Source: Clostridiales bacterium (GTDB lineage Bacteria; Bacillota; Sulfobacillia; CADDZV01). Taken from it: a stretch of DNA of 64,000 nucleotides. Shown piece after piece: positions 42,860-53,817 of this stretch. The position numbers were made by a program, and so were the translations under genes. The notes under the pieces are model-generated. The model was not told where the DNA came from and did not search any database. It saw only the letters and a list, made by a program, of their open reading frames with translations. Location: assembly GCA_902812875.1 (NCBI GenBank), contig CADDZV010000006.1, positions 1-64,000 of the forward strand, written 5' to 3'. Positions within the stretch are counted from its first letter, which is position 1. Each line of letters starts with the position of its first letter.

Positions 42860-43902
42860 CGGCGGGTGGCCTTTGCCTGGCGATCGAAACCTCGTGCGAC
42901 GAGACTGCCTGCGCCGTGGTGGCGGACGGCAGCACGGTCGTGGCGAACCTAGTTTCGTCGCAGACCGCCATCCATCGTGAGTTCGGCGGCGTGGTGCCCG
43001 AGCTCGCTTCCCGCCAGCACCTGCGAGTCCTGGCTGGTCTGGTCGACGAGGCCATGCGGAAAAGCCGTCTTCGGTTTTCGGATCTCGGATGCATTGCGGT
43101 CACAGTCGGGCCGGGGTTGATCGGAGCTTTGCTGGTGGGAGTTTCCTATGCCAAAGCTCTTGGATACGCGGCGAAGCTGCCGGTGGTGCCGGTCAACCAC
43201 ATCACCGGTCACATCTACGCCAATTTTCTCGGCGGCTGGCAGCCGGAATTCCCGGCCCTGTGCCTGGTCGTTTCCGGCGGGCACACATCGCTTGTGCTCA
43301 TGTCCGGCGATGGCCGGCTGACCGAGATCGGCCGTACCCGCGACGATGCCGCCGGCGAGGCCTTCGACAAAGTGGCCCGTGTGCTGGGGCTTGCGTACCC
43401 GGGAGGACCCGCCCTCGAGCGGCTGGCAGCTTCCGGCCGGGGAGACGCGGTCGCCTTGCCGCGGGCACGGCTCGAACCCGGTTCTTTCGATTTCTCTTTC
43501 AGCGGCTTGAAGACGGCCGTCCTGTACCTGGTCCGTGGTTCGCCGCAAAACCAGTCGCTCAGTGCCGGCGGTGCGTACCTGTCCCCGGCGGACATTGCTG
43601 CCAGCTTCCAGGCCGCCGTGGTGGACATGCTGGTAGACCGGACGGTGGCGGCTGCCAGGCATTTTGGTGTCCGGCAGGTGTGGCTGGCAGGCGGAGTAGC
43701 AGCCAACCGCCACCTCCGGAAGCAACTGGGTATGGCCTTGCATCAGGAGGGAATTGGCCTGCACGCACCGCCGCCGGAGTTTTGTACCGACAATGCCGCC
43801 ATGATTGGCGTAGCCGGGTATATGGCCTGGCAGCGGGGCGTACGGGCGGGCTGGAATTTCACTGCTGTGGCAGACCTCGCAGTGGGAGAAGAAGTCTCGT
43901 GA
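42856..43902 (+). CDS. tsaD: tRNA N6-threonylcarbamoyladenosine transferase TsaD
   Basis: The 348-residue ASKHA enzyme transfers threonylcarbamoyl to A37 of tRNA. Its motifs are IETSCDETACAVV at the start, the metal-binding HITGH-x3-N, VSGGHTSLVL and AGGVAANRHLR. The ATG overlaps the rimI stop (ATGA). tsaC, needed upstream in the pathway, is not in the window. Confidence 0.95.
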   Translation: MTAGGLCLAIETSCDETACAVVADGSTVVANLVSSQTAIHREFGGVVPELASRQHLRVLAGLVDEAMRKSRLRFSDLGCIAVTVGPGLIGALLVGVSYAKALGYAAKLPVVPVNHITGHIYANFLGGWQPEFPALCLVVSGGHTSLVLMSGDGRLTEIGRTRDDAAGEAFDKVARVLGLAYPGGPALERLAASGRGDAVALPRARLEPGSFDFSFSGLKTAVLYLVRGSPQNQSLSAGGAYLSPADIAASFQAAVVDMLVDRTVAAARHFGVRQVWLAGGVAANRHLRKQLGMALHQEGIGLHAPPPEFCTDNAAMIGVAGYMAWQRGVRAGWNFTAVADLAVGEEVS

Positions 43903-43937
43903 CGGCGTCCTGCCGGCGGTGAGGGGGAGGGACTTTA

Positions 43938-44633
43938 GTGGAAGAGCCGATCCTGCGGGCTGTCTCGGTAACCCGCGCCTACCACCTGGGAGAAACGATC
44001 TATGCTGTGCACGATGTCAGCCTTGCCATTGACCGCGGCGAGTTTGTGCTGGTCACGGGACCTTCCGGGAGCGGCAAAACGACGCTTCTGCACCTTTTGG
44101 CCGGCCTTGACCGTCCCATGTCGGGTGATGTCATTCTGGACGGCACGCGGTACAGCCGGCTCAGCGAGAACGGCTTGGCCAAGCTCCGCCGGGAGAAAAT
44201 CGGCTTTGTATTCCAGTTTTTCAACCTAATTCCTCATCTAACGGCGCTGGAGAATGTCGTGCTGCCGCTGCGGCTGGCCGGCATGTCGCCGGCCCAGGCC
44301 AGGGAGCGGGCGCGGTCGGTCTTGGAAACCGTGGGCCTCGGTCATCGCATCAACCACCTGCCGGGGCAGCTTTCCGGCGGCGAACAGCAGCGGGTGGCCG
44401 TGGCCCGGGCCCTGGCACCGCGGCCGGCGGTGGTCCTGGCCGACGAGCCGACCGGAAACCTTGACAGCAACGCGGGTCTGGCTTTGGCCGGCCTTTTCCG
44501 CAAGGTCAACCAGGAACAGGGCCAGACCTTTGTGGTGGTGTCCCACGACCCGCGCCTGGAGGAATTTGCTGACCGCGTGGTAGTCATGGGCGACGGGCGT
44601 ATACAGGACGTGCGGGTGAGAGGGGGGCGGTAG
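43938..44633 (+). CDS. ABC transporter ATPase, LolD/MacB type
   Basis: The 231-residue ATPase has Walker A GPSGSGKTT, signature LSGGEQQR, Walker B VVLADEPTGNLD and switch His VVSHDPR. The TGNLD ending marks the MacB/LolD/FtsE class that works with FtsX-type permeases, which follow. These are usually mechanotransmission or efflux systems. Start GTG with GGGGGAGGGA upstream. Confidence 0.9.
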   Translation: MEEPILRAVSVTRAYHLGETIYAVHDVSLAIDRGEFVLVTGPSGSGKTTLLHLLAGLDRPMSGDVILDGTRYSRLSENGLAKLRREKIGFVFQFFNLIPHLTALENVVLPLRLAGMSPAQARERARSVLETVGLGHRINHLPGQLSGGEQQRVAVARALAPRPAVVLADEPTGNLDSNAGLALAGLFRKVNQEQGQTFVVVSHDPRLEEFADRVVVMGDGRIQDVRVRGGR

Positions 44634-44634
44634 C

Positions 44635-46095
44635 TTGTTTATCGACCTCGGCATCCGCAATGCCTGGCGGAACCGCCAAAAAAGCCTTCTCATCATCATC
44701 AGCATGGCGGTGGCAAGCCTCATGCTGGGCTCGGCCCTGTCGCTCAGCCATGGCTACCCGGCCAACATCGACCTTGTGCAGCGGGGGTTCATGGGCGGGG
44801 ATGTGGCCGTGTACGCCCCGCGGTTTGCCATCAGCCAGTCAGATCTGGCGACAAACTTCGCCTATGCCCGCCTGCCGGCCGACGATCTTTCCGCCCTGGG
44901 AGATCTCGACCCCGAGCTCTACCAGGAAGGTTTTCTGACCGTGCCTGGCGAAGGCCAGGGCTATATGCCGCTTGTGGAAACGGCCGACCGCCTGTCTACC
45001 AGCCGCTATGTGCGCGCGGTCTACCCGTATTACATCCTTCCGGGCTTTCTGAGCGACAATGACGGCTCCGGCACCCTGGCCCCCCTGCGGGGGAGGAATC
45101 CTTTCCTGGACCGGGTGTACTTCCACTACCAGGATACGGTGGTCGCAGGCCGTTATCTTGATACCACTGACGAGGGCCAGATGGTGGCGGTGGTGGACTT
45201 GGGCCGCGAACGTCAGGGACTGCCGCTGCCGGCCGTCGGCAACCTTGTCGCGGTGCGGGTGCCTGCGATCAGGACCGATGCCTCTGGCCAGATCTACTAC
45301 GACTACTCGGCCAGCCGAGTTTTCACGTTCCAGGTCATCGGCCAGATTTCGATGGCCACCAGGCAGTATTCCTACGGTTCGGGACGCGACACCCGCTCGG
45401 TGCAGCTGTATTGGAACACACCGCAGATCATGATCCCGAGTTCTACCTGGCAACAGATCTACTACGAGATGTCCGGCGGGCAGCGGGTCACCGCGGTCCC
45501 GGAGATGGGAGTGATCCTGGGTGACCTCAGCCAGGCCAACGATGTCGCCGCGGACCTGCAGGCCAGGCTGCCCGCCCATACGGTGGTGGCGGTGCCGGCC
45601 CACATTGCGGTAGCCGCCAGCCGCGGCTTGCCGGAGCCCCTCACCGCGATTCCACCGGAATACCGGCCGACCACGGCCCCCAAATGGCAGCTCGGGATTC
45701 CGGTGGACATGACCAGCATGATCATGCTCGTCGTGTATCTCACGGCCGGGTTACTGGCCGCCACCAACATGCTGGCGCTTTTGACCCGGCGGCGGCAGGA
45801 GATGGGCATCCTGCGGGCACTGGGAGCGACTGCCGCCGAGGTGGTGCTGATGATCGAAACCGAGGTGGCCACCCTGTCCATTCTGGGCGTGGTGATCGGT
45901 TTCGGCTTCGTACGTCTTGTGGCCATTTCCACTTTAGTCTCAAACCAGGTGTCCTTTGCCGGCATCGTGACCAATACCCTGGCCGATCTCGGCCGGGTGG
46001 TCGGGGTGACAGTGGCCTGTGCCTTGGTCTTCGGATTGTTCCCGGCTTTGCGGGCCGTGCACATGAGGCCGGTGGAGGTGCTGCGGCGTGAATAG
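44635..46095 (+). CDS. FtsX-domain ABC permease, large subunit
   Basis: The 486-residue protein has an N-terminal membrane helix (about 17-40), a long extracytoplasmic domain to about 355 and three C-terminal helices with the FtsX-fold turn (RRRQEMGILRALGAT). This is the MacB/LolC layout. It starts at TTG 2 bases after the ATPase stop and overlaps the next permease by 8 bases. Confidence 0.85.
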   Translation: MFIDLGIRNAWRNRQKSLLIIISMAVASLMLGSALSLSHGYPANIDLVQRGFMGGDVAVYAPRFAISQSDLATNFAYARLPADDLSALGDLDPELYQEGFLTVPGEGQGYMPLVETADRLSTSRYVRAVYPYYILPGFLSDNDGSGTLAPLRGRNPFLDRVYFHYQDTVVAGRYLDTTDEGQMVAVVDLGRERQGLPLPAVGNLVAVRVPAIRTDASGQIYYDYSASRVFTFQVIGQISMATRQYSYGSGRDTRSVQLYWNTPQIMIPSSTWQQIYYEMSGGQRVTAVPEMGVILGDLSQANDVAADLQARLPAHTVVAVPAHIAVAASRGLPEPLTAIPPEYRPTTAPKWQLGIPVDMTSMIMLVVYLTAGLLAATNMLALLTRRRQEMGILRALGATAAEVVLMIETEVATLSILGVVIGFGFVRLVAISTLVSNQVSFAGIVTNTLADLGRVVGVTVACALVFGLFPALRAVHMRPVEVLRRE

Positions 46096-47272
46096 GCCAC
46101 AACCAAAAGCACGTGGCATGGGTTTTGCGGAGGCTTTGGCTAGCACGTTTTTCCTGGCATGGAAAAATCTGCAACATTTCTGGCTGCAGAACCTGTTGTT
46201 GGCAGGGCTCCTCGGGGTTACCCTGGCCGGGTATGTACTCTTTTCCTTCTATATGGGCACGGGCGGCGTAAAGGGGCCGCCGGCCTTCCCGGACACCGGC
46301 TTGGGGAGCACGTATGTGGCCGTCCTGCCGGCGCCGCAAAAGCTGGCCAACCTGCGGAAATCCTTGGCCGAGACCACGGCGGCTGCGGACGTGCCCTCAC
46401 TCGAATGCGGGGTATACAGCGAAATCTACACAAACCTGGGTGAGCTGCCGGTACTGGGTGTGACCGCCCAGAGCGGGCTGTGGGGCCGGCTCGGCGTGAC
46501 GGCGCCACCGGCGGGCAGTGTGCTCGTGCCTGCGGATTTGGCCGCACGGGCGGGCGTGTCGCAAGGCAGCGTGCTGACTATCGTCAACGTGGCAAGCGGG
46601 CAAAGCCAAACCTTAAGTGTGGCGGGCGTCTTCCAGCCGCCCATTGGCCTGCTCGATGCCGTGCTCAGCACGAATGACGCGGCGGCCAACGGCGGGAATG
46701 TTGTCCTGGGGTTCATGGCGAGCGGGGCGGTCCGGTCCGGCGCCGCCAAGGCCTGGCTTGAATCGCTGCCGCCGGTGGTCTTGCAGGGACCCGACTTCCT
46801 GTCCACGCTGTGGGACCGGCTGCGGGCCCAGGTCACCGCTCCCGGCGCCACGGTGGTCACCATGATCTTCCTGTTCGCAGCTCTGGGGGTCATGTCCGTG
46901 CTTTTCCTGTCGTTCCTTGACCGTCGCCCGGAGCTCGCGATCCTGAAAACTGTGGGGGTAGAGAGCGTCCAGATTACGGCCATGTTCGTGTGGGAAGTCC
47001 TGGTGGCTGCCCTCGGCGGGGCCGTGCTGGGAGCGTTTCTGGTAGCCGCCGGCCGGGGAGTGCTCGGCTGGCTCGGTACCCCGCTTGCTCACGGGGCCGG
47101 GCAGCTCGGGCCGGCGTTCTTGCGTGGCCTTTTGGGCCTGTTGGCGTTTACAGCGGTGGGGGCGGCGCTGCCAGTGGCGCTGGCACGGGCTGCCACCGTC
47201 ACCGAGCTTATGAGCGATGGCGGGATCTATCTGATCCGGCGACGCGTAGCGGCCTGGCGTAAGCCGGTGTGA
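46088..47272 (+). CDS. FtsX-domain ABC permease, second subunit
   Basis: The 394-residue protein has the same plan as its neighbour with a smaller extracytoplasmic domain. Helices lie near 30-50 and at the C-terminus, where RRPELAILKTVGVES marks the FtsX domain. It starts with GTG overlapping the previous stop. The third ATPase-like gene begins 29 bases downstream, so these transporters and the third ATPase pair may share a transcript. Confidence 0.82.
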   Translation: MNRPQPKARGMGFAEALASTFFLAWKNLQHFWLQNLLLAGLLGVTLAGYVLFSFYMGTGGVKGPPAFPDTGLGSTYVAVLPAPQKLANLRKSLAETTAAADVPSLECGVYSEIYTNLGELPVLGVTAQSGLWGRLGVTAPPAGSVLVPADLAARAGVSQGSVLTIVNVASGQSQTLSVAGVFQPPIGLLDAVLSTNDAAANGGNVVLGFMASGAVRSGAAKAWLESLPPVVLQGPDFLSTLWDRLRAQVTAPGATVVTMIFLFAALGVMSVLFLSFLDRRPELAILKTVGVESVQITAMFVWEVLVAALGGAVLGAFLVAAGRGVLGWLGTPLAHGAGQLGPAFLRGLLGLLAFTAVGAALPVALARAATVTELMSDGGIYLIRRRVAAWRKPV

Positions 47273-47301
47273 TGCCACGGACCGGCAAAGGAGGGTCGAC
47301 A

Positions 47302-49029
47302 GTGACTCCAACCAACGATGAGATTGTGATCGTGCAGGCGGGAACCGCCATGTCGGCGGCGGGACTTTACCGTCTAGGAGACGGTACTGTGAAGGTAGTG
47401 GCACGCGTCGAGGCAGCCTGGGCCAGCCCGGCGGAACTTTTGGAGCGTCTTGGCCGGGCAGCCGGCCGGGAGCTTGGTCCCGGCGTGCCCGTCGTCACCC
47501 TGTCACAGGAGCCGTGGCCAGTGCTCGTGGCGGGTGTGGCCCGCGGCATCACGGCGGAATCGGTGTACAAGGCTGTGCAGGACGCCGGCTTGGCCGGCTC
47601 CGACATCCTTTCCGTCGATGACCGGCGCATGGACCACGAGAAGGTGGCGGCCATCCGCCGGGCGCCCAAAGGTGCAGTGGTGCTCGGTGGGGGCGTCGAT
47701 GCCGGACTTTTGGAATTTGGCCAGGGGCAGCAGGTGACCGATATGGCTGGGCTTTTGGCCCGCGGCCTGTCGCCGGGTGCGGTGCCGGTGGTTTACGCAG
47801 GGAGCCGCGAGGCCTTGCCGGGGGTGCAAGATGTCCTGGAAGGCCACACGCTCATCCTGGCCGAAAACCCCCGGCCGGTGCTGGAAGAGGAGAACCTGGA
47901 AGGGCTCATCAAGGTGCTCATGGATGTGTACCGGCAGGCTGCCGGTCCCGCCGTATGGCCGTGGGGCTTGGCCTTCCGCCGCGGCCTCGCCCGCGTGCAA
48001 GCCGCGCTCGGGGACAACGTGATCGCCGTAGGCCTGCACGGGACGGCCGCCGAGGTGGCGTCGGTGGTCGATGGCCAGGCCCACCGTACCGGTTACCAGG
48101 AAGACTGGCCCGAGCCACGGCGGATGGCGTCGCGCACTCTTCCCTGGGACGCCGTGGCACCGTGGCTGCCGTGGCAAGCCTCGGACCAGGATGAAAACGT
48201 CCTCGAGAATTTCCGCCTCCGGCCAGCCACGGTGGCCATGGAACCGCGGGAGCTGTTCGTGCGGTACGCGTATCATCGCGCACTGCTCGGCCGGGCCCTG
48301 GCCGAGCACCAGGAAATGGTAGCCACCCTGCGGGGGCTCAAAAAGGCCCGTACCATCGCGGACGTTTTTGCGGACCGCCAGACCACCGGCGGCGTAACGC
48401 TGGTGGACATGAAAAGAATCAAGACAATCATTGCCGCGGGGCCGTCCTGGCGGGAGTATGACCTTCCCGCGCTCGCCTTGGCCCTCGTGGACGGCCTGCA
48501 GCCGGTAGGGCTTACCGGTCTTCTGTGGGACAAGGACGACCTCATCGTGGCGGCCGGGGTGGCGGATATCGGGTGGCTCCAAAAGGTGGCATCCTCTGCC
48601 GGCGGCGATGGCGCGGCAGGGCTGGTGGCACTGGGAGCCGTTGCCGCCGTCACTGGCCGCAGCGGTGCGGGGCTGGGGCACGTCCTCGGCCGGGTGGAAT
48701 GGAGCACCGGCAGCGAGCACTTCCAGGAGCCCATCCAGGCCGGGGTGGTGCGCCGCTTCTCCCTTCCCGCGGGGCAGTGGCACGTGAACGTCGTCCCGGC
48801 ACGCGGGGTGGACGCGGGGGCCGGACCCGGCCAGCCCGTGTCGGATATGGTACCCGGCGGGCCGGTCGGCCTCATCGTCGACGGCCGCAGCCGCCCGGTA
48901 CGGGCGCACACGGGCAGAGACCCGGAGACTTGGCGCCAGGTGGCCCGGTGGTACGAGGGTGTCGGGGCGCTGCCCGCTGGTCTTGCGGTGGCGGGCCGCC
49001 AGGCACAGGGAAAAGTGGGGGTGAAGTAG
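47302..49029 (+). CDS. Degenerate MutL/GlmL paralogue, copy 3 (probable pseudo-ATPase)
   Basis: The 575-residue protein is clearly related to the two ATPases: NPRPVLEEENLEGL, LSVDDRRMDHEKVAAIRR, FADRQTTGGVTLVDM and VGLIVDGRSRPV all have counterparts. Both nucleotide loops are lost: the first reads VQAGTAMSAAG in place of DxGSTTTKA, and the second GLHGTAAEVAS in place of VDIGGATTD, so the catalytic Asp residues are gone. A non-catalytic subunit or scaffold is likely. The GTG with AAAGGAGGG 6 bases upstream is chosen over a longer in-frame start. Confidence 0.72.
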   Translation: MTPTNDEIVIVQAGTAMSAAGLYRLGDGTVKVVARVEAAWASPAELLERLGRAAGRELGPGVPVVTLSQEPWPVLVAGVARGITAESVYKAVQDAGLAGSDILSVDDRRMDHEKVAAIRRAPKGAVVLGGGVDAGLLEFGQGQQVTDMAGLLARGLSPGAVPVVYAGSREALPGVQDVLEGHTLILAENPRPVLEEENLEGLIKVLMDVYRQAAGPAVWPWGLAFRRGLARVQAALGDNVIAVGLHGTAAEVASVVDGQAHRTGYQEDWPEPRRMASRTLPWDAVAPWLPWQASDQDENVLENFRLRPATVAMEPRELFVRYAYHRALLGRALAEHQEMVATLRGLKKARTIADVFADRQTTGGVTLVDMKRIKTIIAAGPSWREYDLPALALALVDGLQPVGLTGLLWDKDDLIVAAGVADIGWLQKVASSAGGDGAAGLVALGAVAAVTGRSGAGLGHVLGRVEWSTGSEHFQEPIQAGVVRRFSLPAGQWHVNVVPARGVDAGAGPGQPVSDMVPGGPVGLIVDGRSRPVRAHTGRDPETWRQVARWYEGVGALPAGLAVAGRQAQGKVGVK

Positions 49030-50217
49030 ATGCCGGCGTTTGCAGCCTACAGTCTGAAGGCAGCCAAAAACGCGCGGGTACTGGTTACGCGTCCGTTCCC
49101 GGACGGCGGCGACCCGGCGGTGCGCCCTGGCGATGCCGTGAGCCCGCGCACCCTGATCGGCCATGCCAATACCGAGCAGGCCTTGTGCGTGGTCAGGCTT
49201 GAGACTGACAACAAACAAGTCCAGGCCATGATCATGAAAAATGCCGGCGATCACGTGCACAAGGGCGAGATGATTGCCTACCACACCTACCTTTTCGGGC
49301 TTGGATACCGGGAATATGTCTCGCCCGTGGACGGTACCATCGCAAGTCTGGACGAGGAATGGGGTTTTGTCACCATCCGCGAAGACCCGCGGCCGTACTA
49401 CGCGTTTGTGTCCGGCGTCGTGCGCGCGGCCGACCAGAGCGGCGTCCTCATCGAAGCGGCCGGCGGTTTCGTCTCCGGTTCCGCCGCGGCCGGCGGGGCC
49501 GCCTGGGGAGAAGCGTTCGTGGTGCCGTGGCACGGCGACGATCCCATGGAAGTGGCGGACCTGCCGCAAAGCCTGGTGGGCAAGGTTGTGATCGCTCCCA
49601 CCTGGGTCGACGAGAGCGGCCTGGACGCCCTTTTCCGCCGCGGGGCGCGCGGCCTGGTCACGGGCGGTATGGACGCCCGCATTTTCCGCTCTTTGACCGC
49701 CGCCTTGGCCGGGCTCACATGGGACGAGTACCGCGCGCGGTACTACCATCCGGAGTTCGAGGCGGGCGAGGACTTCCATTACGCGGCAGGCGATGAGGTG
49801 GGCCTTACCGTAGTGCTGACAGAAGGATTCGGACACCTGCCGATGCGCGAAGAAGCCCGCGCCGTGCTGGTGCCGGTGGACGGCGAACCCGTGTATCTGA
49901 GCGGGGCCGGCCTATGCCCGTTTGTGGTGGCCTGCACAGCGTGTCCCCCGGAATCCGAGGAGGTGCGGGATGAAAAGACGCTGATCCATACAGCCGGCTG
50001 TGCCCATGCCCGGCGGCCGGACGGGTTTGCCTGGCAGCCCGGACAGCGACTGCGGCTTCTGGCCGGCCCGGACTTCGGCCAGGGCGGGGTGTTCGTGGCT
50101 GGTGGCCACACATTTGACCTGCCCGGCGGGGGCAGCACGGAGACCGCCTTGGTACGCCTGGACAGCGGGCAGGAAGTGGTGGTGCCGCTCAGCGACATCG
50201 AGCCCTTGACCGGATAG
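49030..50217 (+). CDS. Barrel-sandwich (lipoyl-like) protein, copy 3, with Cys cluster
   Basis: The 395-residue protein starts directly after the pseudo-ATPase stop. It keeps two hairpin motifs (AVRPGDAV, IMKNAGDHV), SPVDGTI, GKVVIAP...LVTGG and the TEGFGHLPM block seen in the other two partners. Where those read [10 protein letters not shown], this copy has Cys296, Cys302, Cys305 and Cys324 plus His326, which could bind metal. The C-terminal end again looks KOW-like. The pairing with the degenerate ATPase repeats the arrangement of the other two loci. Confidence 0.7.
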   Translation: MPAFAAYSLKAAKNARVLVTRPFPDGGDPAVRPGDAVSPRTLIGHANTEQALCVVRLETDNKQVQAMIMKNAGDHVHKGEMIAYHTYLFGLGYREYVSPVDGTIASLDEEWGFVTIREDPRPYYAFVSGVVRAADQSGVLIEAAGGFVSGSAAAGGAAWGEAFVVPWHGDDPMEVADLPQSLVGKVVIAPTWVDESGLDALFRRGARGLVTGGMDARIFRSLTAALAGLTWDEYRARYYHPEFEAGEDFHYAAGDEVGLTVVLTEGFGHLPMREEARAVLVPVDGEPVYLSGAGLCPFVVACTACPPESEEVRDEKTLIHTAGCAHARRPDGFAWQPGQRLRLLAGPDFGQGGVFVAGGHTFDLPGGGSTETALVRLDSGQEVVVPLSDIEPLTG

Positions 50218-50233
50218 GTTGGCGATCCGGCGG

Positions 50234-50449
50234 CTAGCGGCGGCCGGCCAGGAACAGCTCGACCTTGTGGCACTGCGGGCAGACGAATACTTCCATGGGA
50301 AGCATGCCCTCGCCGAGCTCCGCCCACTCCCCAAACAAAAGCTTCCAGCCGCCGGTTGTCCCGCCCACGCGGAACTGCTCAATGCCCTGCGACTCCATGG
50401 TAGCCCCGCAGTGGCTGCATTTCACGCTGCCGGTGCCGTCGCGTTGCAT
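50234..50449 (-). CDS. Small zinc-ribbon protein
   Basis: The 71-residue protein has CSHCG near residue 10 and CPQCH near residue 58, a classic two-knuckle zinc ribbon, with RVGGTTGGWK between. AGGAGG lies 7 bases before the ATG, overlapping the end of the E1-like gene upstream. Small proteins of this shape are nucleic-acid or protein adaptors; function is unknown. Confidence 0.72.
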   Translation of the reverse strand: MQRDGTGSVKCSHCGATMESQGIEQFRVGGTTGGWKLLFGEWAELGEGMLPMEVFVCPQCHKVELFLAGRR

Positions 50450-50451
50450 GT

Positions 50452-51237
50452 TCAGTCCTCCTGTGCAAGGCCCGGACTGGTTCCGCCTCCGCAGGTAGGG
50501 CAGTCGGGCCGTGGGTCGATCTTGGCGGAATACGTCACCCAGGTCCTGGCGTCGATTACCAAAAGTCGTCCCAGCAGCGTCCCTTCGAGACCGGTGACGA
50601 TCTTCATGGCCTCGATGGCCTGCATGGCGCCCACGATGCCTGGCAGGGGCGAGATTACGCCCAGGTCGGCGCACGTTGGCAAGTCATCCGTGGGCGGCTG
50701 CGGATAAAGACAGCGGTAGCAACCGTGACCGGGTGCGAATACCGCTACCTGTCCGGTAAACCGCATCACGCTTCCGTGCACAAGCGGGATGTCGGCCTGC
50801 ATGGCAGCATCGTTCAGCACGTAACGGGCATCCAGCCGGTCGGTACCGTCGATGACAACGTCGTAGCCGTCCACGATGCGGGTGACGTTGCTCGGGGTCA
50901 CGAATTCGTCATACGTAACGACATTCACTGCCGGGTTTTGGACCCGAAGCCGCGCGGCCGCTACTTCCGTCTTGTGCCGGCCGGCATCGGCCTCCGTGTA
51001 AAGCACCTGCCGCGGCAGGTTACTCGGGTCCACCGTGTCGCCATCGGCCAGGCCGACCGTGCCAACGCCGGCGGCCGCCAGGTACTGGCAGGCGGCCGCT
51101 CCCAGGCCACCCACACCTACCACCAGCACCTTGGCCCGAGCCAGTTTTGCCTGGCCGGCGGGGCCGATCTCCGGCAGGATGAAGTGTCGTTCATACCGCC
51201 GCATCTCGGCGGCGGTGAAGCTCCGGGGCGTACCCAC
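50452..51237 (-). CDS. MoeB/ThiF/HesA-family adenylyltransferase (E1-like)
   Basis: The 261-residue enzyme has the nucleotide loop [13 protein letters not shown], the [14 protein letters not shown] motif and the zinc Cys pairs CYRC and CPTC. It would adenylate the C-terminus of a ThiS- or MoaD-like carrier. No carrier, moa or thi gene is nearby, so the pathway is open. It lacks the rhodanese domain of longer MoeB-like enzymes. The GTG start follows GAGGAGGAC. Confidence 0.88.
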   Translation of the reverse strand: MGTPRSFTAAEMRRYERHFILPEIGPAGQAKLARAKVLVVGVGGLGAAACQYLAAAGVGTVGLADGDTVDPSNLPRQVLYTEADAGRHKTEVAAARLRVQNPAVNVVTYDEFVTPSNVTRIVDGYDVVIDGTDRLDARYVLNDAAMQADIPLVHGSVMRFTGQVAVFAPGHGCYRCLYPQPPTDDLPTCADLGVISPLPGIVGAMQAIEAMKIVTGLEGTLLGRLLVIDARTWVTYSAKIDPRPDCPTCGGGTSPGLAQED

Positions 51238-51331
51238 GTTTTGTCCTCCTCGGGCAGGGTTGGCATCTTCAGGCTACTTCTTTGTGACGCATCCTGTCCA
51301 CAGTTTTTATCCCGCAATTTCGCCATGGCGC

Positions 51332-51361
51332 TTGACAGGAAAAACCGCCCCTCACTACAAT
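51332..51361 (+). promoter_or_regulatory. Sigma-A promoter of clpE
   Basis: A perfect -35 TTGACA and a TACAAT -10 are separated by 18 bases. Transcription should start near 51368, the first base of the CtsR box. It is the clearest promoter in the window. Confidence 0.8.
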
Positions 51362-51367
51362 GAAGAA

Positions 51368-51384
51368 GGTCAAAGAAAGTCAAA
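51368..51384 (+). promoter_or_regulatory. CtsR operator
   Basis: GGTCAAA-GAA-AGTCAAA is an exact match to the CtsR heptad repeat (RGTCAAA-NAN-RGTCAAA). It lies at the predicted start site, so bound CtsR would block clpE transcription until heat or protein stress. The ctsR gene itself is outside the window. Confidence 0.87.
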
Positions 51385-51424
51385 GTCAGATGGCAGGATT
51401 GCGTACAAGGAGGTGCACGAACCT

Positions 51425-53704
<2,280 letters not shown>

Positions 53705-53741
53705 TGGCAGCAGGTATGGATCGATTGGCTGTCTAAACTTT

Positions 53742-53769
53742 AGGCCAGGAAGGAAACCCTTCCTGGCCT
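53742..53769 (+). terminator. Intrinsic terminator of clpE
   Basis: A perfect 12-bp stem (AGGCCAGGAAGG with CCTTCCTGGCCT), a four-base AAAC loop and a TTTTCTTTTT tract form the strongest terminator in the window. It closes the clpE transcript. Confidence 0.92.
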
Positions 53770-53817
53770 TTTCTTTTTGTCCGTCTGCGCATCTTTGAGA
53801 GAGGCGGTGCGGCCAAG

